Counted from the stretch's first letter, positions 10,237-21,467 are shown. The stretch: 64,000 bases of DNA from Terriglobia bacterium (GCA_020073465.1 JAIQFC010000015.1:164074-228073); one strand, 5' to 3'. Translations and numbers: made by a program. The notes: a model not told the origin generated them from the letters alone.

Positions 10237-11082
10237 TCATCCCACCCGGCGAAGCTGTTCCGCAGGCAAAAGTGAGTTCATCGATCCCGAGCGGAATCCT
10301 TCCAGATCCAGGGTCACGAATTTGAAGCCGAGCCCCTTGAAGATTCTCGTGAACTCCGCCGCCATGGCCGGATCAAGCGCGCGTTCCAGTTCCTCTTGGG
10401 CAATCTCGATGCGCACAATCTCTCCGTGGTGGCGCACCCGGAACTGCCGGAAGCCCAGCGCGCGGATCGCATCCTCGCCCTGCTCAACTACCGTCAGCGC
10501 CTCGGGTGTAACCGGGCGGCCATACTCAATGCGCGAAGAAAGACACGCCGAAGCCGGCTTGTCCCAGATTCTCAACCCAGCCCGGCGCGCCAGCTCGCGA
10601 ATCTCTTGTTTGGTTAGCCCCGCTGCGAGCAGCGGCGCCGCAACCTGATGCTCGCGTGCCGCCTGCTGGCCGGGACGGAAGTCCCGCTGATCGTCCAGAT
10701 TCACGCCGTAAACGATCGCATCGAAGCCTCGTGCAGCGCGAATTTCTTCCATGACGGTGAAGAGCTCATCTTTGCAGTGAAAGCATCGTTGCCCGTCGTT
10801 GCGGACGTACTCGGCCCGGCCGAGCTCCGCCGTCGCGGTCACCTCCACCGGGATTTCCTGTTCTTTGGCAAACGCGAGAGCATCCGCAAGTTGCGTACGG
10901 GCAAGGCTGGGCGAGTCGGCGATGACTGCCAGCATGTCGTTCCCGAGCTCTTGGCGAGTAACCCACGCAAGATAGGCTGAATCCACGCCGCCGGAGTACG
11001 CGACCAGCACGCGCCCCAGTCGCCTCAGTTCCGTTCGAAGCGCAGAATCTTTCTGGCGAAGGTGGGCGTCCGATAGTTGCAT
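10237..11082 (-). CDS. larE: ATP-dependent sacrificial sulfur transferase LarE
   Basis: 'VAYSGGVDSAYLAWV' PP-loop; 'RCFHCKDELF'; 'KPASACLSSRIEYG'; start placed at MQLSDAHLRQ. Confidence 0.88.
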   Translation of the reverse strand: MQLSDAHLRQKDSALRTELRRLGRVLVAYSGGVDSAYLAWVTRQELGNDMLAVIADSPSLARTQLADALAFAKEQEIPVEVTATAELGRAEYVRNDGQRCFHCKDELFTVMEEIRAARGFDAIVYGVNLDDQRDFRPGQQAAREHQVAAPLLAAGLTKQEIRELARRAGLRIWDKPASACLSSRIEYGRPVTPEALTVVEQGEDAIRALGFRQFRVRHHGEIVRIEIAQEELERALDPAMAAEFTRIFKGLGFKFVTLDLEGFRSGSMNSLLPAEQLRRVG

Positions 11083-11265
11083 GGCATTTATGGTAACAGG
11101 ACAGTAGGCAGGAACCTCAGAACAGGGAGCCGCAGTGGTGCAGGTTGGCTTCCAACGAGCATCCTTGCAGGGCGTCATCCTGAGCGCAGCCGTTTTTTCA
11201 GGCGGAGCGAAGGACCCTGCGCGCATCGCCACCATGCTCAGAGGGAAACGGGAGGCGCCCGTCCG

Positions 11266-13830
11266 CTAGTACAGCCGTTCCTGCCGCCGCAAGTTCCCAA
11301 AGGAACCGATATTCGCCAAAGTGAATGTGAAACGGAACAGATTCTCGTTGCGCACGTTCGCTATGGCAAAGCGCCGGTACTCCAGCGTCATGCCGCAGCA
11401 GTCCCAGTTGTAGGTGGTCTGTGCCGTGGCAAACTGCAGGAGTCCGGTCTCGGAATCAATCCCAAAGCTGCTGGCGGCGCTGAATCCGCGCTTGTTCAGG
11501 CCGCCATAGCCCAGCGCCACCCGGAACTGCTGAAACTTCTGCGTGAAGGCGGGCACGCTGGCGGTTGCCGGCTGCGGAATCTGCAGAAAAGCATCCCCAC
11601 CTCCCACGGTGAAAGGTCCCACGTGGTAGTTTGCCAGCAGCGTGCTGGCGTTGATGCGTCCCAACTGGAAGTCATAGTCGAGATCCCATTCGGTGTCAGT
11701 GCGCTCGCTGGTTTCGACCCGCAACCGCGAAACGATCGGCGAGAGATGCCGCGGCTCCGTGACAAACGCAATCCCCGTCAGGTCCTCCGTAGTGGTAAAC
11801 ACGTTGCGCTGTCCCGAAGTCTGCGCGGTCAGCGCTCCGCCAAACGTTGGATCGACAAAGTACTTCTGCGCAACCTCCCAGGTTGCCACCTCGCGGACCC
11901 GGGGCGCGGGCAGGCACGATTCATTCTGCAGGTTCGGACGGTCCCAGGGTACGGTCTGCTCGGGGGCAGCAGCACCTACGGTCAGCAAGGACATGCTCGG
12001 ACCGCATTCTTCGATATGCTCGGGCGGTCTCTTCGCATACAGCCGCATCACGAGTCCATATTCAAGTTCGTGTGTGTTGCTCAGAATGTCGCGATCGTCG
12101 AAGCGCAGGATATTTGCGAAATTGTCCACGCCGGTGACGTAGCGGTAAACCACCCGTGGTTCGATGACATGCTGCCATTTCCGGCCCAAAAACTCGCGAT
12201 CGAAAATGCGCTCTACCGGCGGAGGACGTAACTCCACTGTGGTTTCCAGCGCCTTGCGGTTGATCGGATCGTTCCGGGCCGTGCGTGGACCCCCGGAAAT
12301 CAGCCGCTCCGTGTAATAAGTATCGTGCAAAGTGAGCGCAGGACGCACCGACCATCCCCGGAACAACAGCGGCATCGAGATCTGGGGATTCAAGTCGAAG
12401 CGCCCGAGCAGATTCCCCGTGCGGAAGGCCGGTGTGCAAACCGCAGGCAAAGTGGGTGGGCACACTTCCGGTTCGCTGCGTGCCAGCCCTCCGACCGATG
12501 CGTCGAATGACCAATGGAAAGGCGAGCGCCACAATGGATGATCCAAGCTGGCCACATCAATACTGGGCGCGTGCAGGATTCGGATGTCAGTGTCCGCCGT
12601 GACGCTTGTGCCGGTTGCGCTGGCCTGGGGATTCTGTTGCAGCTCAAAGTTCTGATAGCGTTCCACCATCCCCCCGACAAAGAATCCATCTTTGGATTTC
12701 GTAAGGAAGGTCTGCGACTTTACCTCCGAGTTCACCGCCTGGCTGAAGACTTCGTTGAACGCCAACCGGAAGAGAAACGAACTCAGGTAGTCGATGTTGG
12801 CGACACCGCGAAAGCCATGCAGGTCCCCTTCCGCGACCAGACGCGCATTCTGGCCACCCTCGCGAACCGGCAGCAGTCCTCCACCCTGGTCGATCCCGCG
12901 GTCAATCACCCCAAAGTAGCTCAGATCGACATACGATGTGTCGCTCGGACGTGCGCGAAATTCGCCCCGCTGCGACCATCCCCGCTTGGAGTAATACTCT
13001 GCGCCTAGCGTCGCATCCATACTGCGATTGATCGCCCAGTAGACTGAATCGCCGATAACTTCACCTTTGGTCGAAGATCGCCCGATGGTCGGGATCAGGA
13101 ATCCGGTTTCTCGCGTGTCCCGTTGCACCGGATGGGTCGCGTAGGGAAGGTAAAGAACCGGTATTCCATGCAGGAGAAATCTACTGTGATGAATCGTCGC
13201 ATTCCCACCCACATCGACCACCACTTTGTGTGCCTTGAACTGCCACTTGGGATGCGGCAATTCGCAGGTCGTGATGGTTCCGTCATAGACCAGGTACCGG
13301 TCGGGACTGGTCTTTTCCACCCGTTTCCCGGAAAAAGCGAAAGGGGCTGTCGAGGTGAGGACGACACGGCTCCCCTGAAAGCGGAGCCCCGTGGTTCCCG
13401 TGACATCGTAAAAGCTGCCCGTTTCCGCGACGAGGTTGTAGTTCCCACGGCTGGCCATGACGTGGTCGTCGTTTGGGCCTCCGTCAAGCCTGAAGTGCCC
13501 GGTTGCCGTCGCTTCCCCCGTGTCGGCGTTGTAGGTCACCTCGTCAGCGCGCAGGATGTAAGTCTCGTAGTGAATCTCGACTTCCCCACTCAGCTTGTAC
13601 AGAGGCCCGTCCTTCTCTTGCCGGAGGGCGCAAATGGTCGGCAGACCTTTGTCTTCGGATTCCGCCTGCCTCGCACAGGGTGTGTTCGGCGCTGATGCTG
13701 CGTCAGTCGTTTTCTGCTGTGATGTAGAACCGTTCTCGCCGGAACGCAACTGGCTGGTAACTAACGGAGGGGCGAGAAGCAAGTGACAAAGCAACGCCGC
13801 CGTGATAAGGAATCTGTTGCGAGCGGTCAT
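11266..13830 (-). CDS. lptD: LPS-assembly outer membrane protein LptD
   Basis: OstA-like N-terminus ('YILRADEVTYNADTGEATATGHFRLDGG', 'YDGTITTCELPHPKWQFKAHKVVVDVG'), beta-barrel rich C-terminus. Confidence 0.9.
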   Translation of the reverse strand: MTARNRFLITAALLCHLLLAPPLVTSQLRSGENGSTSQQKTTDAASAPNTPCARQAESEDKGLPTICALRQEKDGPLYKLSGEVEIHYETYILRADEVTYNADTGEATATGHFRLDGGPNDDHVMASRGNYNLVAETGSFYDVTGTTGLRFQGSRVVLTSTAPFAFSGKRVEKTSPDRYLVYDGTITTCELPHPKWQFKAHKVVVDVGGNATIHHSRFLLHGIPVLYLPYATHPVQRDTRETGFLIPTIGRSSTKGEVIGDSVYWAINRSMDATLGAEYYSKRGWSQRGEFRARPSDTSYVDLSYFGVIDRGIDQGGGLLPVREGGQNARLVAEGDLHGFRGVANIDYLSSFLFRLAFNEVFSQAVNSEVKSQTFLTKSKDGFFVGGMVERYQNFELQQNPQASATGTSVTADTDIRILHAPSIDVASLDHPLWRSPFHWSFDASVGGLARSEPEVCPPTLPAVCTPAFRTGNLLGRFDLNPQISMPLLFRGWSVRPALTLHDTYYTERLISGGPRTARNDPINRKALETTVELRPPPVERIFDREFLGRKWQHVIEPRVVYRYVTGVDNFANILRFDDRDILSNTHELEYGLVMRLYAKRPPEHIEECGPSMSLLTVGAAAPEQTVPWDRPNLQNESCLPAPRVREVATWEVAQKYFVDPTFGGALTAQTSGQRNVFTTTEDLTGIAFVTEPRHLSPIVSRLRVETSERTDTEWDLDYDFQLGRINASTLLANYHVGPFTVGGGDAFLQIPQPATASVPAFTQKFQQFRVALGYGGLNKRGFSAASSFGIDSETGLLQFATAQTTYNWDCCGMTLEYRRFAIANVRNENLFRFTFTLANIGSFGNLRRQERLY

Positions 13831-14030
13831 CGAAACCAGATCATCGAAAGAAGGTCAATGGGAGATCGTCGGAAGCGCCACCTGCGCCTTCGGCCCTGCT
13901 TTTCGCGGCATCGTGAACTTAGCACGCCGCCGCCCCGCAGGCAAAGTGGCGAAAGAGGCTAGGATTCCACGCACCTTCTCATGGTTGTACGTTTCGTTCT
14001 GACTTCTGGCGTTGGCGTAAGACTTGGCCC

Positions 14031-15326
14031 ATGAATTGTCCTTTGTGCGGTGATCTCTGCCGCTGCTCCCCCGAACTCGATACTCCCGCCCCGCCGCGCT
14101 GGATGCCCTACGCCGGCAGCGATCCCGCACATGCCGCCTTGCTCGCTCCTCCAACCACTGCGGTCGCGGAAACTCGGCACTTCGATCTTGACCCTCCGGA
14201 CCTGAGCGAGCAACAGTTCATGGCCAGCCTGGAGGCATCGACCACGATCGGTACTACCCACTTGACCCACGCCGAGACGCCTCATCAAGCGCCGCCCTCA
14301 GTGGTTGTGCGAGCCTCCGAAAGCTTTGCGGACCCGAGTTCAGCCGGCAGCCCTCTGTCCCAGGCCCCGGAGGATGCCTCCGCTTGGCGCGAAGAGGTTT
14401 CCGCCAGGCTCAGCCAATACCGGTCGCGCCGGAAGGTCCGCCCTCCCCGTTATCCTTCATTGCGTCTGCCCTTCGAAGAGCCATCGCACGGCGCAGAATT
14501 GAGTGGCTCCGTGACCGCATTGACCCAGTCTTTCGGCGCGGTCTCAAATCAGGCGCTGGCGCGGGACTGGACGGAACCTGTCACCGACCCGGCACCCGCT
14601 GGAGCGTCGCCAGTGACGGGGATGTCCGCCGCGGTGCCCTCAGCCTCGCGAAGTTCGTCCTCTCCGCATGCGGGCGCAAAGATCATCGAGTTCCCGCGCT
14701 CCGCGGAAATAGGGCCACCGCTGCCCTTCGACGAACTGGCGGAACCCGTCACGGAGCGCCCGCGAATTCTCGATGTGCCCGAAGTCGCACCTCCTCTCCC
14801 CGCTCTCGGCGGAATCACCATGGAGGCGGACCAACGCACCGAGGCCGAGAAGCGCCCCGGGCTGGATACTCCCCTGCAACGCGCTCGCCTGGCGCGGCGT
14901 CTGTTGGCGGCTGCGATCGATGGACTGATCATCATGGCAGCCTCCGCTCTTTTTGGATTTGTGTTCTGGAAAATAGCCGCAATTCGCCCGCCACTGCTTC
15001 AGCTTCTCGGGTTAGCCGCCGGAATCCCCACCCTCCTTTGGGCGGCATATCAGTATCTGTTGATTGTCTATTCGGGCAGCACGCCGGGATTGCGCGTGTC
15101 CTCCCTGGAAATCAACTGCTTCGACGGCACACTGACCAATCGCCGTCTTCGCCGCTGGCGCGTCCTGGCATCTTGCCTGTCCGCCGCCTCCCTCGGCATG
15201 GGATACGCCTGGGTGTTCCTCGATGAAGACAGCTTGTGTTGGCACGACCGCATCACCCACACCTATCTGGCGCCCAGAACGCGGACTGCGACAACACTCG
15301 ATGCGGCGGCACCCCTCACTCAGTGA
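14031..15326 (+). CDS. RDD-family membrane protein with N-terminal Cys motif
   Basis: 'RLARRLLAAAIDGLIIMAASALFGF...GSTPGLRVSSLEI' RDD signature. Confidence 0.83.
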   Translation: MNCPLCGDLCRCSPELDTPAPPRWMPYAGSDPAHAALLAPPTTAVAETRHFDLDPPDLSEQQFMASLEASTTIGTTHLTHAETPHQAPPSVVVRASESFADPSSAGSPLSQAPEDASAWREEVSARLSQYRSRRKVRPPRYPSLRLPFEEPSHGAELSGSVTALTQSFGAVSNQALARDWTEPVTDPAPAGASPVTGMSAAVPSASRSSSSPHAGAKIIEFPRSAEIGPPLPFDELAEPVTERPRILDVPEVAPPLPALGGITMEADQRTEAEKRPGLDTPLQRARLARRLLAAAIDGLIIMAASALFGFVFWKIAAIRPPLLQLLGLAAGIPTLLWAAYQYLLIVYSGSTPGLRVSSLEINCFDGTLTNRRLRRWRVLASCLSAASLGMGYAWVFLDEDSLCWHDRITHTYLAPRTRTATTLDAAAPLTQ

Positions 15327-15521
15327 CGCTGGCGCCGTTTCCGAACCGTTGTGTGGCCGCATTTTGAAGCCGGAATCAGCGGATCAGAGCCAATCTGCCA
15401 CGCTGATCGTCCCGATCTGAATTTCGGACTGGGCCTGACGAGTCCCCCGGTCGATGCCCGCCTGACCTGTGCTATCTTCAATAGGTTTACCTAATAATCA
15501 GTTCACGCATTCCTCTGAAGA

Positions 15522-17774
15522 ATGGCCACATCGGTTGAAGGTGCAAAACCGGCAGTAAAGGTCTTCGTCGCCACCACGGTGATGTTGACCTTCATCTCCT
15601 TCTGGCGCGCCGCCGCCATCGTTCTCTCTGATCTCGCCTCGTCCGCCTATTACGCAGGTGGCGACGCCGAGAAGGTCATCGGCAAAAGCGCCCCCTGGTT
15701 CATCCTCGCGGTCATGCTGTTCAGCTACTGCGTGCGCGCTCTTTACATCGAGTCGAGCGCCATGTTCGTCCGCGGTGGCGTCTACCGTGTCGTCAAGGAG
15801 GCCATGGGCGGAGGCCTCGCCAAATTTTCCGTCTCGGCCCTGCTCTTCGACTACGTCCTCACCGGTCCCATCAGCGCCGTCTCCGCGGGTCAGTACCTGG
15901 CCGGCTTCCTCAAGGACATCGGCCTCTACCTGCACCGCCCGCTGGTCTTCAACGACGACCACTTCGCGGCCGCACTAGCCATCTTCGTAGTGATCTACTT
16001 CTGGTGGAAGAATACCCAGGGCATCCACGAATCCAGCGGGAAAGCTCTGCAAATCATGGCCATCACCACGGTGATGGTGGTGATCCTGATTGTCTGGTGC
16101 GCGATCACCATTTTGCGTTCGCCCGTGCAGTTGCCACCCACCCCCTTCCATGCGCAGATTCCCCTCAACCGGGAATCGATGGGCTGGTTGAACGGCACTT
16201 TCTTCACTCACTTGACCTTCATCCTGCTGTTTGTCGGCTTCGGTCACTCGGTCCTGGCGATGAGCGGCGAGGAAACCCTGGCGCAGGTCAACCGCGAGAT
16301 CGAACATCCCAAGCTGAAGAACCTGCAGAAGACGGGAATGGTCATTTTCGTCTACAGCCTGCTGTTTACCGGGCTGGTCTCCTTCTTCGCCGCCATGATC
16401 ATTCCCGACAACGTCCGACCCGGTTTCTTTGCCAATCTGATCGGCGGGATCGCGATGTACTTGTGGGGCCCTATGTGGGCCAAGCTGATTTTCCACGGCT
16501 TTGTCGTCATCGTCGGAGTTCTCATCCTGGCCGGGGCGCAAAATACATCGATCGTCGGGGCCAACGGCGTGCTCAACCGCCTGGCCGAGGATGGGGTCCT
16601 GACTGCGTGGTTTCAGCGCCCGCACCATCGCTTTGGCACCAGCTATCGCTTGATCAACCTGATCGTTGTGATGCAGCTAGCGACCATCATCCTGAGCAAG
16701 GGAAATGTTTTCGTATTGGCAGGCCTGTATGCCTTCGGCGTGATCTGGAGTTTCACCCTGAACGCGCTGGCGGTGCTGGTCCTGCGTTACACCGAACCCG
16801 AGCAGCGCCAGTGGAAGGTCCCGGGAAATCTGCGGATTGCAGGCAAGGAAATCCCGCTCGGCGTGATTCTTATTTTTCTGATCCTCTTTACTACGGCGGT
16901 GGTGAACCTGTTCACCAAGTATGAGGCCACCATCTCCGGCGTGGGTTTCAGCTTGCTCCTCTTTGTACTCTTCACCTATTCCGAGCACCGTACTGCCCGC
17001 GAGCGCCACGGCAAGCCGGAGCAACTCGACCAGTTCCGTGTCTATGGCAACCAGGAGCTGGGCAGCGGCGCCATGGGTGTACGTCCCGGCAACGTCCTGG
17101 TCGCCGTGCGCGATCCGCGGAATCTCTACTACCTGCGGCATGTGCTCGGCCACACCGTTACCGCCAAGCAGGACGTTGTCGTGATGAGTGCCCGCCTGTA
17201 CCATCGCGAGCATACGTTCAGCGGCAGCTCCGTTTTCGAAGCCAGCCAGGTTTTCGATCACTACGAGCAGGAACTGTTTACCGCGGCCGTTGCCGTGGCA
17301 GAAAAAGAAGGCAAACCCATCCACCTGCTGGTGGTGCCGGCCACCGACGTCTTCGAAGCCATCATGGTGACCGCGCAGCGTCTCGATTCCTCCCGTGTCA
17401 TCTGCGGCCTGTCCAACAAACTCACCGCCGATGAACAAGCAAAACTCACCGGTGACGCCTGGGAGCGCCTGCCCGAGCCTCGTCCACGCTTGACGATGGG
17501 AGTGTGTGGACCCGACGGTTCGGTCCGCGAATACGCTCTCGGCCCACACGCGCCGCGCCTCCGGCCGCAGGACGTCGAACTCATGCACAAGCTGTGGCTC
17601 AACATAACCTCCGACCCGAAGTTTGCGGGAGCCCACCACTACCACATCGTCGCTTTGGCCTTGGAAGAATTGAAGCGGGAGTTGAGTACAGAACAACGTG
17701 CCCAGCTCTTGCAGAAGTTGCAGGAAGAAATGGACCGCCGCGAGGGCAGCGCCGGCCCTGCCAGTCCCAACTAA
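15522..17774 (+). CDS. APC-family amino-acid permease with C-terminal universal-stress-like region
   Basis: About 12 TM APC core; soluble C-terminus 'GNVLVAVRDPRNLYYLRHVLGHTV...'. Confidence 0.85.
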   Translation: MATSVEGAKPAVKVFVATTVMLTFISFWRAAAIVLSDLASSAYYAGGDAEKVIGKSAPWFILAVMLFSYCVRALYIESSAMFVRGGVYRVVKEAMGGGLAKFSVSALLFDYVLTGPISAVSAGQYLAGFLKDIGLYLHRPLVFNDDHFAAALAIFVVIYFWWKNTQGIHESSGKALQIMAITTVMVVILIVWCAITILRSPVQLPPTPFHAQIPLNRESMGWLNGTFFTHLTFILLFVGFGHSVLAMSGEETLAQVNREIEHPKLKNLQKTGMVIFVYSLLFTGLVSFFAAMIIPDNVRPGFFANLIGGIAMYLWGPMWAKLIFHGFVVIVGVLILAGAQNTSIVGANGVLNRLAEDGVLTAWFQRPHHRFGTSYRLINLIVVMQLATIILSKGNVFVLAGLYAFGVIWSFTLNALAVLVLRYTEPEQRQWKVPGNLRIAGKEIPLGVILIFLILFTTAVVNLFTKYEATISGVGFSLLLFVLFTYSEHRTARERHGKPEQLDQFRVYGNQELGSGAMGVRPGNVLVAVRDPRNLYYLRHVLGHTVTAKQDVVVMSARLYHREHTFSGSSVFEASQVFDHYEQELFTAAVAVAEKEGKPIHLLVVPATDVFEAIMVTAQRLDSSRVICGLSNKLTADEQAKLTGDAWERLPEPRPRLTMGVCGPDGSVREYALGPHAPRLRPQDVELMHKLWLNITSDPKFAGAHHYHIVALALEELKRELSTEQRAQLLQKLQEEMDRREGSAGPASPN

Positions 17775-17963
17775 GTCGCTTCCACACCAGACACTCGCTG
17801 AGGCGTTTCGATTGATTTTGGGTGGCGCAGCGCTTCCAGCACTGCGATGCCCGTGCTTGCTTTGAATACGCGGCTTCAGCCGCTGAGGAACGATTTGCCG
17901 GGGATTCTGGGTGACAGGATTCACAAGCGCGATGCGTGAATCGCCTCAAGCCAAGTCGATCGG

Positions 17964-18893
17964 TTAGCCCTTGAGCACGTGTTGCAGAGACTCCCGCAAC
18001 TCCCGATACCGAAACGGATACCCGCTCGCAATCAGCTTGGTCGGTTCCACGCGCTGGCTCCCCAGCAGAACCTCTTGTCCCATCTGCCCGAACGCGAGTC
18101 TAACTGCGGCCTTCGGTACCGGAAAAATTGCCGGGCGCGAAAGCACACTGGCGAGGGTCTTGGTAAATTCTGCATTCGTCACCGGCTCGGGTGCGACCGT
18201 GTTTACCGGCCCCTGCACCAGGTCAGTCTTCAGAATGTGATGGATCGCGCCCACCATGTCCTGCACGTCAATCCAGCTCATCCACTGCCGCCCATCGCCA
18301 ACCCGCCCGCCCACGCCGAGCTTGAACGGCAGCAGCATCTTGCCCAAGGCACCGCCCTTCGGGCTCAGCACAACCCCCGTTCTGATCTGCACCGTGCGAA
18401 TTCCCGATACGTCCGCAGCTCGCGTCGCCTCCTCCCACTCCCGGCAAACTTCCGCCAGGAACCCCGTTCCCGGCGAACTCTCCTCGCGCAGCACTTCATC
18501 GCCGCGGTTGCCGTAGTAGCCAATCGCGGAACTGCACACGAAGACGCGCGGCTTTACCTTCGCCTGGGCCAGGGCCTGCGCCAGGTTTCGCGTGCCTACG
18601 ACCCGGCTCTGCTGAATCTTCTCTTTCTTTGCGGGCGTCCAGCGCCCCACGATACTCTCGCCCGCCAAATGGATGACCGCGTCGAACCCGGAAACCGCGT
18701 CGGGAGCGATCGGCTGCGCCGGATCCCAGGGGATGTGTTCGTGACTGTCCGCCACAGCGTGTGTCACTCCACGCGTCAGCCGCACGATCTGCGCCCCGCT
18801 CGATTTCAGCGACGGCACCAGCGCAGCTCCGATCGGGCCCGAGACCCCGCTCACCAGGAGGCGCCACATCTGTAGGCCGGCCATGGTTGTCAA
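17964..18893 (-). CDS. TIGR01777-family NAD-dependent epimerase
   Basis: 'LVSGVSGPIGAALVPSL...DAVIHLAGESI.GRWTPAKKEKIQQSRV'. Confidence 0.9.
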   Translation of the reverse strand: MTTMAGLQMWRLLVSGVSGPIGAALVPSLKSSGAQIVRLTRGVTHAVADSHEHIPWDPAQPIAPDAVSGFDAVIHLAGESIVGRWTPAKKEKIQQSRVVGTRNLAQALAQAKVKPRVFVCSSAIGYYGNRGDEVLREESSPGTGFLAEVCREWEEATRAADVSGIRTVQIRTGVVLSPKGGALGKMLLPFKLGVGGRVGDGRQWMSWIDVQDMVGAIHHILKTDLVQGPVNTVAPEPVTNAEFTKTLASVLSRPAIFPVPKAAVRLAFGQMGQEVLLGSQRVEPTKLIASGYPFRYRELRESLQHVLKG

Positions 18894-19156
18894 TGTAGCA
18901 GAGCCTGGACAGTCGCGGGCATCACGTCCGGAAGAAAACTCCCGTTGAATTTCCCAAAAGGAACAACCGTTTCGGCGCTAATGAATTCCGGGATTTCCGC
19001 CGCGCGGACCCGGCTAACCCTACTGATGGCTCGTTGCTCTTCTCAGCTCCTCAATCTTATCCGGCCCCGTCGGACGCTATAATCAAGCCAAGAGCCCTGC
19101 GCCGCCACACCGGTTTCCCCCAGAATCTCCGGCCTGTTCGCGGGCTATAATCCTTC

Positions 19157-21376
19157 ATGGCGAGTCTCCGCCAACAGATCGCGACCACCGCGCTCACGCT
19201 CACTAAGTTCCGCGAGCTGATGAAGCGGTTGCAGGAGAACCGTCCCCAGGACGACCTCTCCCTGGTCAAGAAGGCCTACGACTACTCCCTGAAGCACCAC
19301 GAAGGCCAGACCCGCGCCTCGGGAGAGCCCTACCTGGTCCATCCTCTTGAGGTCGCCCTCGTCTTGGCTGAAATGAAGATGGATCCGGTCGCCATCGCTG
19401 CCGGTCTTCTCCACGATTCGGTCGAGGACACCTCGGTCACCATCGTCGATATTCGCAAGGAATTCGGCGAGCAGGTCGCCCACATCGTCGAAGGCGTCAC
19501 CAAGATTAGCAAGATTGACTTCGCCACCCGCGAGGAGCAGCAGGCCGAGAACCTCCGCAAGATGATGCTCGCCATGGTCGACGACATCCGTGTCGTGCTC
19601 ATCAAACTTGCCGACCGCCTGCACAACATGCGCACGCTCGAGCACCTTCCACCCGAGCGCCAGCACAAGATCGCCCAGGAGACCTTGGAAATCTACGCCC
19701 CCATCGCCCACCGCCTGGGCATGGGTAAAATTCGCGGCGAACTGGAAGACCTTGGCTTCCGCTTTCTCGATCCTCTTGGTTACGAGCAGGTGGAAAGGTC
19801 AGTCAACGCTCGGCGCAAGGAGGGCGAAGCCTTCCTGGCGAAAATGCAGCAGATCATCAACGACAAGCTGAAGGAGGCCGGCATTCAGGCCCGCGTCGAA
19901 AGCCGCATCAAGCGCCTCTTCAGCATCCACAAGAAGCTTCAAAAACAGCGCATCACCGTCGATCAGGTGTACGACCTCTGCGCTATGCGAGTAGTCACTC
20001 GCTCGCTGCAAGATTGCTACGCCGTCCTCGGAATCATTCACAACCTCTGGCGGCCGGTGCCCGGGCGCATCAAGGATTTCATCGCCATGCCGCGCCCAAA
20101 CTTCTACCAGTCCCTGCACACCTCGGTGATCACCGAAGACGGCACTCCCTTCGAAATCCAGATTCGCACCGAAGAGATGCACAAGATGGCTGAGGAGGGC
20201 ATTGCCGCCCACTGGAAGTACAAAGACGGCCCGGTCTCCGCCCAGGACGAACAGCGCCTCGCCTGGCTGCGGCAAGTCGTCGAGTGGCAGCGTGACGTCA
20301 GCGATCCCAATGAATTCCTCTCTACGCTGAAAGTCGATCTCTATCCCGAAGAGGTCTACACCTTTACGCCCAAGGGCAAAGTCGTCGTGCTGCCCCGCGA
20401 CGCCACTCCCGTCGACTTCGCTTACACCATCCACACCGAAGTCGGCCACACCTGTGTCGGTGCCAAGGTCAACGGACGCATGGTGCCGCTGCGTCACAAA
20501 CTCCATTCCGGGGACATCGTTGAGATCCTCACCCAGCCCGGCCACAAGCCCAGCCGCGACTGGCTCGGCCTGGTCAAGTCCTCCCGCTCGCGCAACAAGA
20601 TCAAGCACTGGCTCAATGTCCACCAGCGCGAGCGCGCCATCGAAATCGGCCGCAAGCTGATCGAGAAAGAAGCCCGCAAATATCGCATCGCCCTGAAAGA
20701 GATCAAAGACGACGAACTGCAGAAGGTCGCCTCCGGCTACGGCCTCGGCCGTGTCGACGACTTGATGTCCGGCATCGGCTACGGAAAGTATTCCGCGCGG
20801 CAGGTACTGGCTCGCCTGCTCCCGCCCGGCGTCACCCCGTCGATGGAAGGTGATATCGAAGCCGAAGGCTTGGGCGCAAAGCCCGGCACCATCGCCAGCG
20901 TCGTCCGCCGCGTCTTTGGAGACCACAACGCCATCACGGTCAAAGGCCAGGGCGACATGCTGGTCTACCGCGCCCGATGTTGCAACCCCATCCGCGGAGA
21001 GGCCATCATCGGCTACATCACCCGTGGGAAGGGCGTGGCCGTGCACTCCATCAACTGTCCCAACGTCACCAATCTTCTCTACGAACCGGAACGCCGCATC
21101 GACGTCGAATGGGCCCGCGACGAAACCACTCCAACGTCCTATCCCGTGAAACTCACCGTCTTCTGCGACGATCGCTTCGGCATGCTGAAAAGCATCACCG
21201 GCGTCATCGGCGACGCTCAAAGCAACATCCGCAACATCGCCGCCCACACCGCCAATAGCCAGGCCAGCGTCGAAGTCGTGCTCGACATCGCCGACCTCAA
21301 GCATCTGGAACAGATCATCGCCGGCCTCCGCAAAATCCCCGGCGTGCACGAAGTGCAACGCCTGCAGAAAATCTAG
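19157..21376 (+). CDS. Bifunctional (p)ppGpp synthetase/hydrolase RelA/SpoT
   Basis: HD 'AAGLLHDSVEDTSV', synthetase 'KDFIAMPRPNFYQSLHTSVI', TGS and C-terminal ACT. Confidence 0.96.
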   Translation: MASLRQQIATTALTLTKFRELMKRLQENRPQDDLSLVKKAYDYSLKHHEGQTRASGEPYLVHPLEVALVLAEMKMDPVAIAAGLLHDSVEDTSVTIVDIRKEFGEQVAHIVEGVTKISKIDFATREEQQAENLRKMMLAMVDDIRVVLIKLADRLHNMRTLEHLPPERQHKIAQETLEIYAPIAHRLGMGKIRGELEDLGFRFLDPLGYEQVERSVNARRKEGEAFLAKMQQIINDKLKEAGIQARVESRIKRLFSIHKKLQKQRITVDQVYDLCAMRVVTRSLQDCYAVLGIIHNLWRPVPGRIKDFIAMPRPNFYQSLHTSVITEDGTPFEIQIRTEEMHKMAEEGIAAHWKYKDGPVSAQDEQRLAWLRQVVEWQRDVSDPNEFLSTLKVDLYPEEVYTFTPKGKVVVLPRDATPVDFAYTIHTEVGHTCVGAKVNGRMVPLRHKLHSGDIVEILTQPGHKPSRDWLGLVKSSRSRNKIKHWLNVHQRERAIEIGRKLIEKEARKYRIALKEIKDDELQKVASGYGLGRVDDLMSGIGYGKYSARQVLARLLPPGVTPSMEGDIEAEGLGAKPGTIASVVRRVFGDHNAITVKGQGDMLVYRARCCNPIRGEAIIGYITRGKGVAVHSINCPNVTNLLYEPERRIDVEWARDETTPTSYPVKLTVFCDDRFGMLKSITGVIGDAQSNIRNIAAHTANSQASVEVVLDIADLKHLEQIIAGLRKIPGVHEVQRLQKI

Positions 21377-21467
21377 CAGCAGTTCTCAGTTCTCAGTGAA
21401 AAGCTTAAGATCGTCGTGATAGATTGAATCCTCCGAGTCCTCAGTACCCTGTGCGGTTTGGGGCCCT

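Noticed and set aside
19799-21358. 519-aa minus-strand ORF antisense to relA/spoT
   Set aside because: Shadow ORF; Asp/Ala/Val-rich, no recognisable domain
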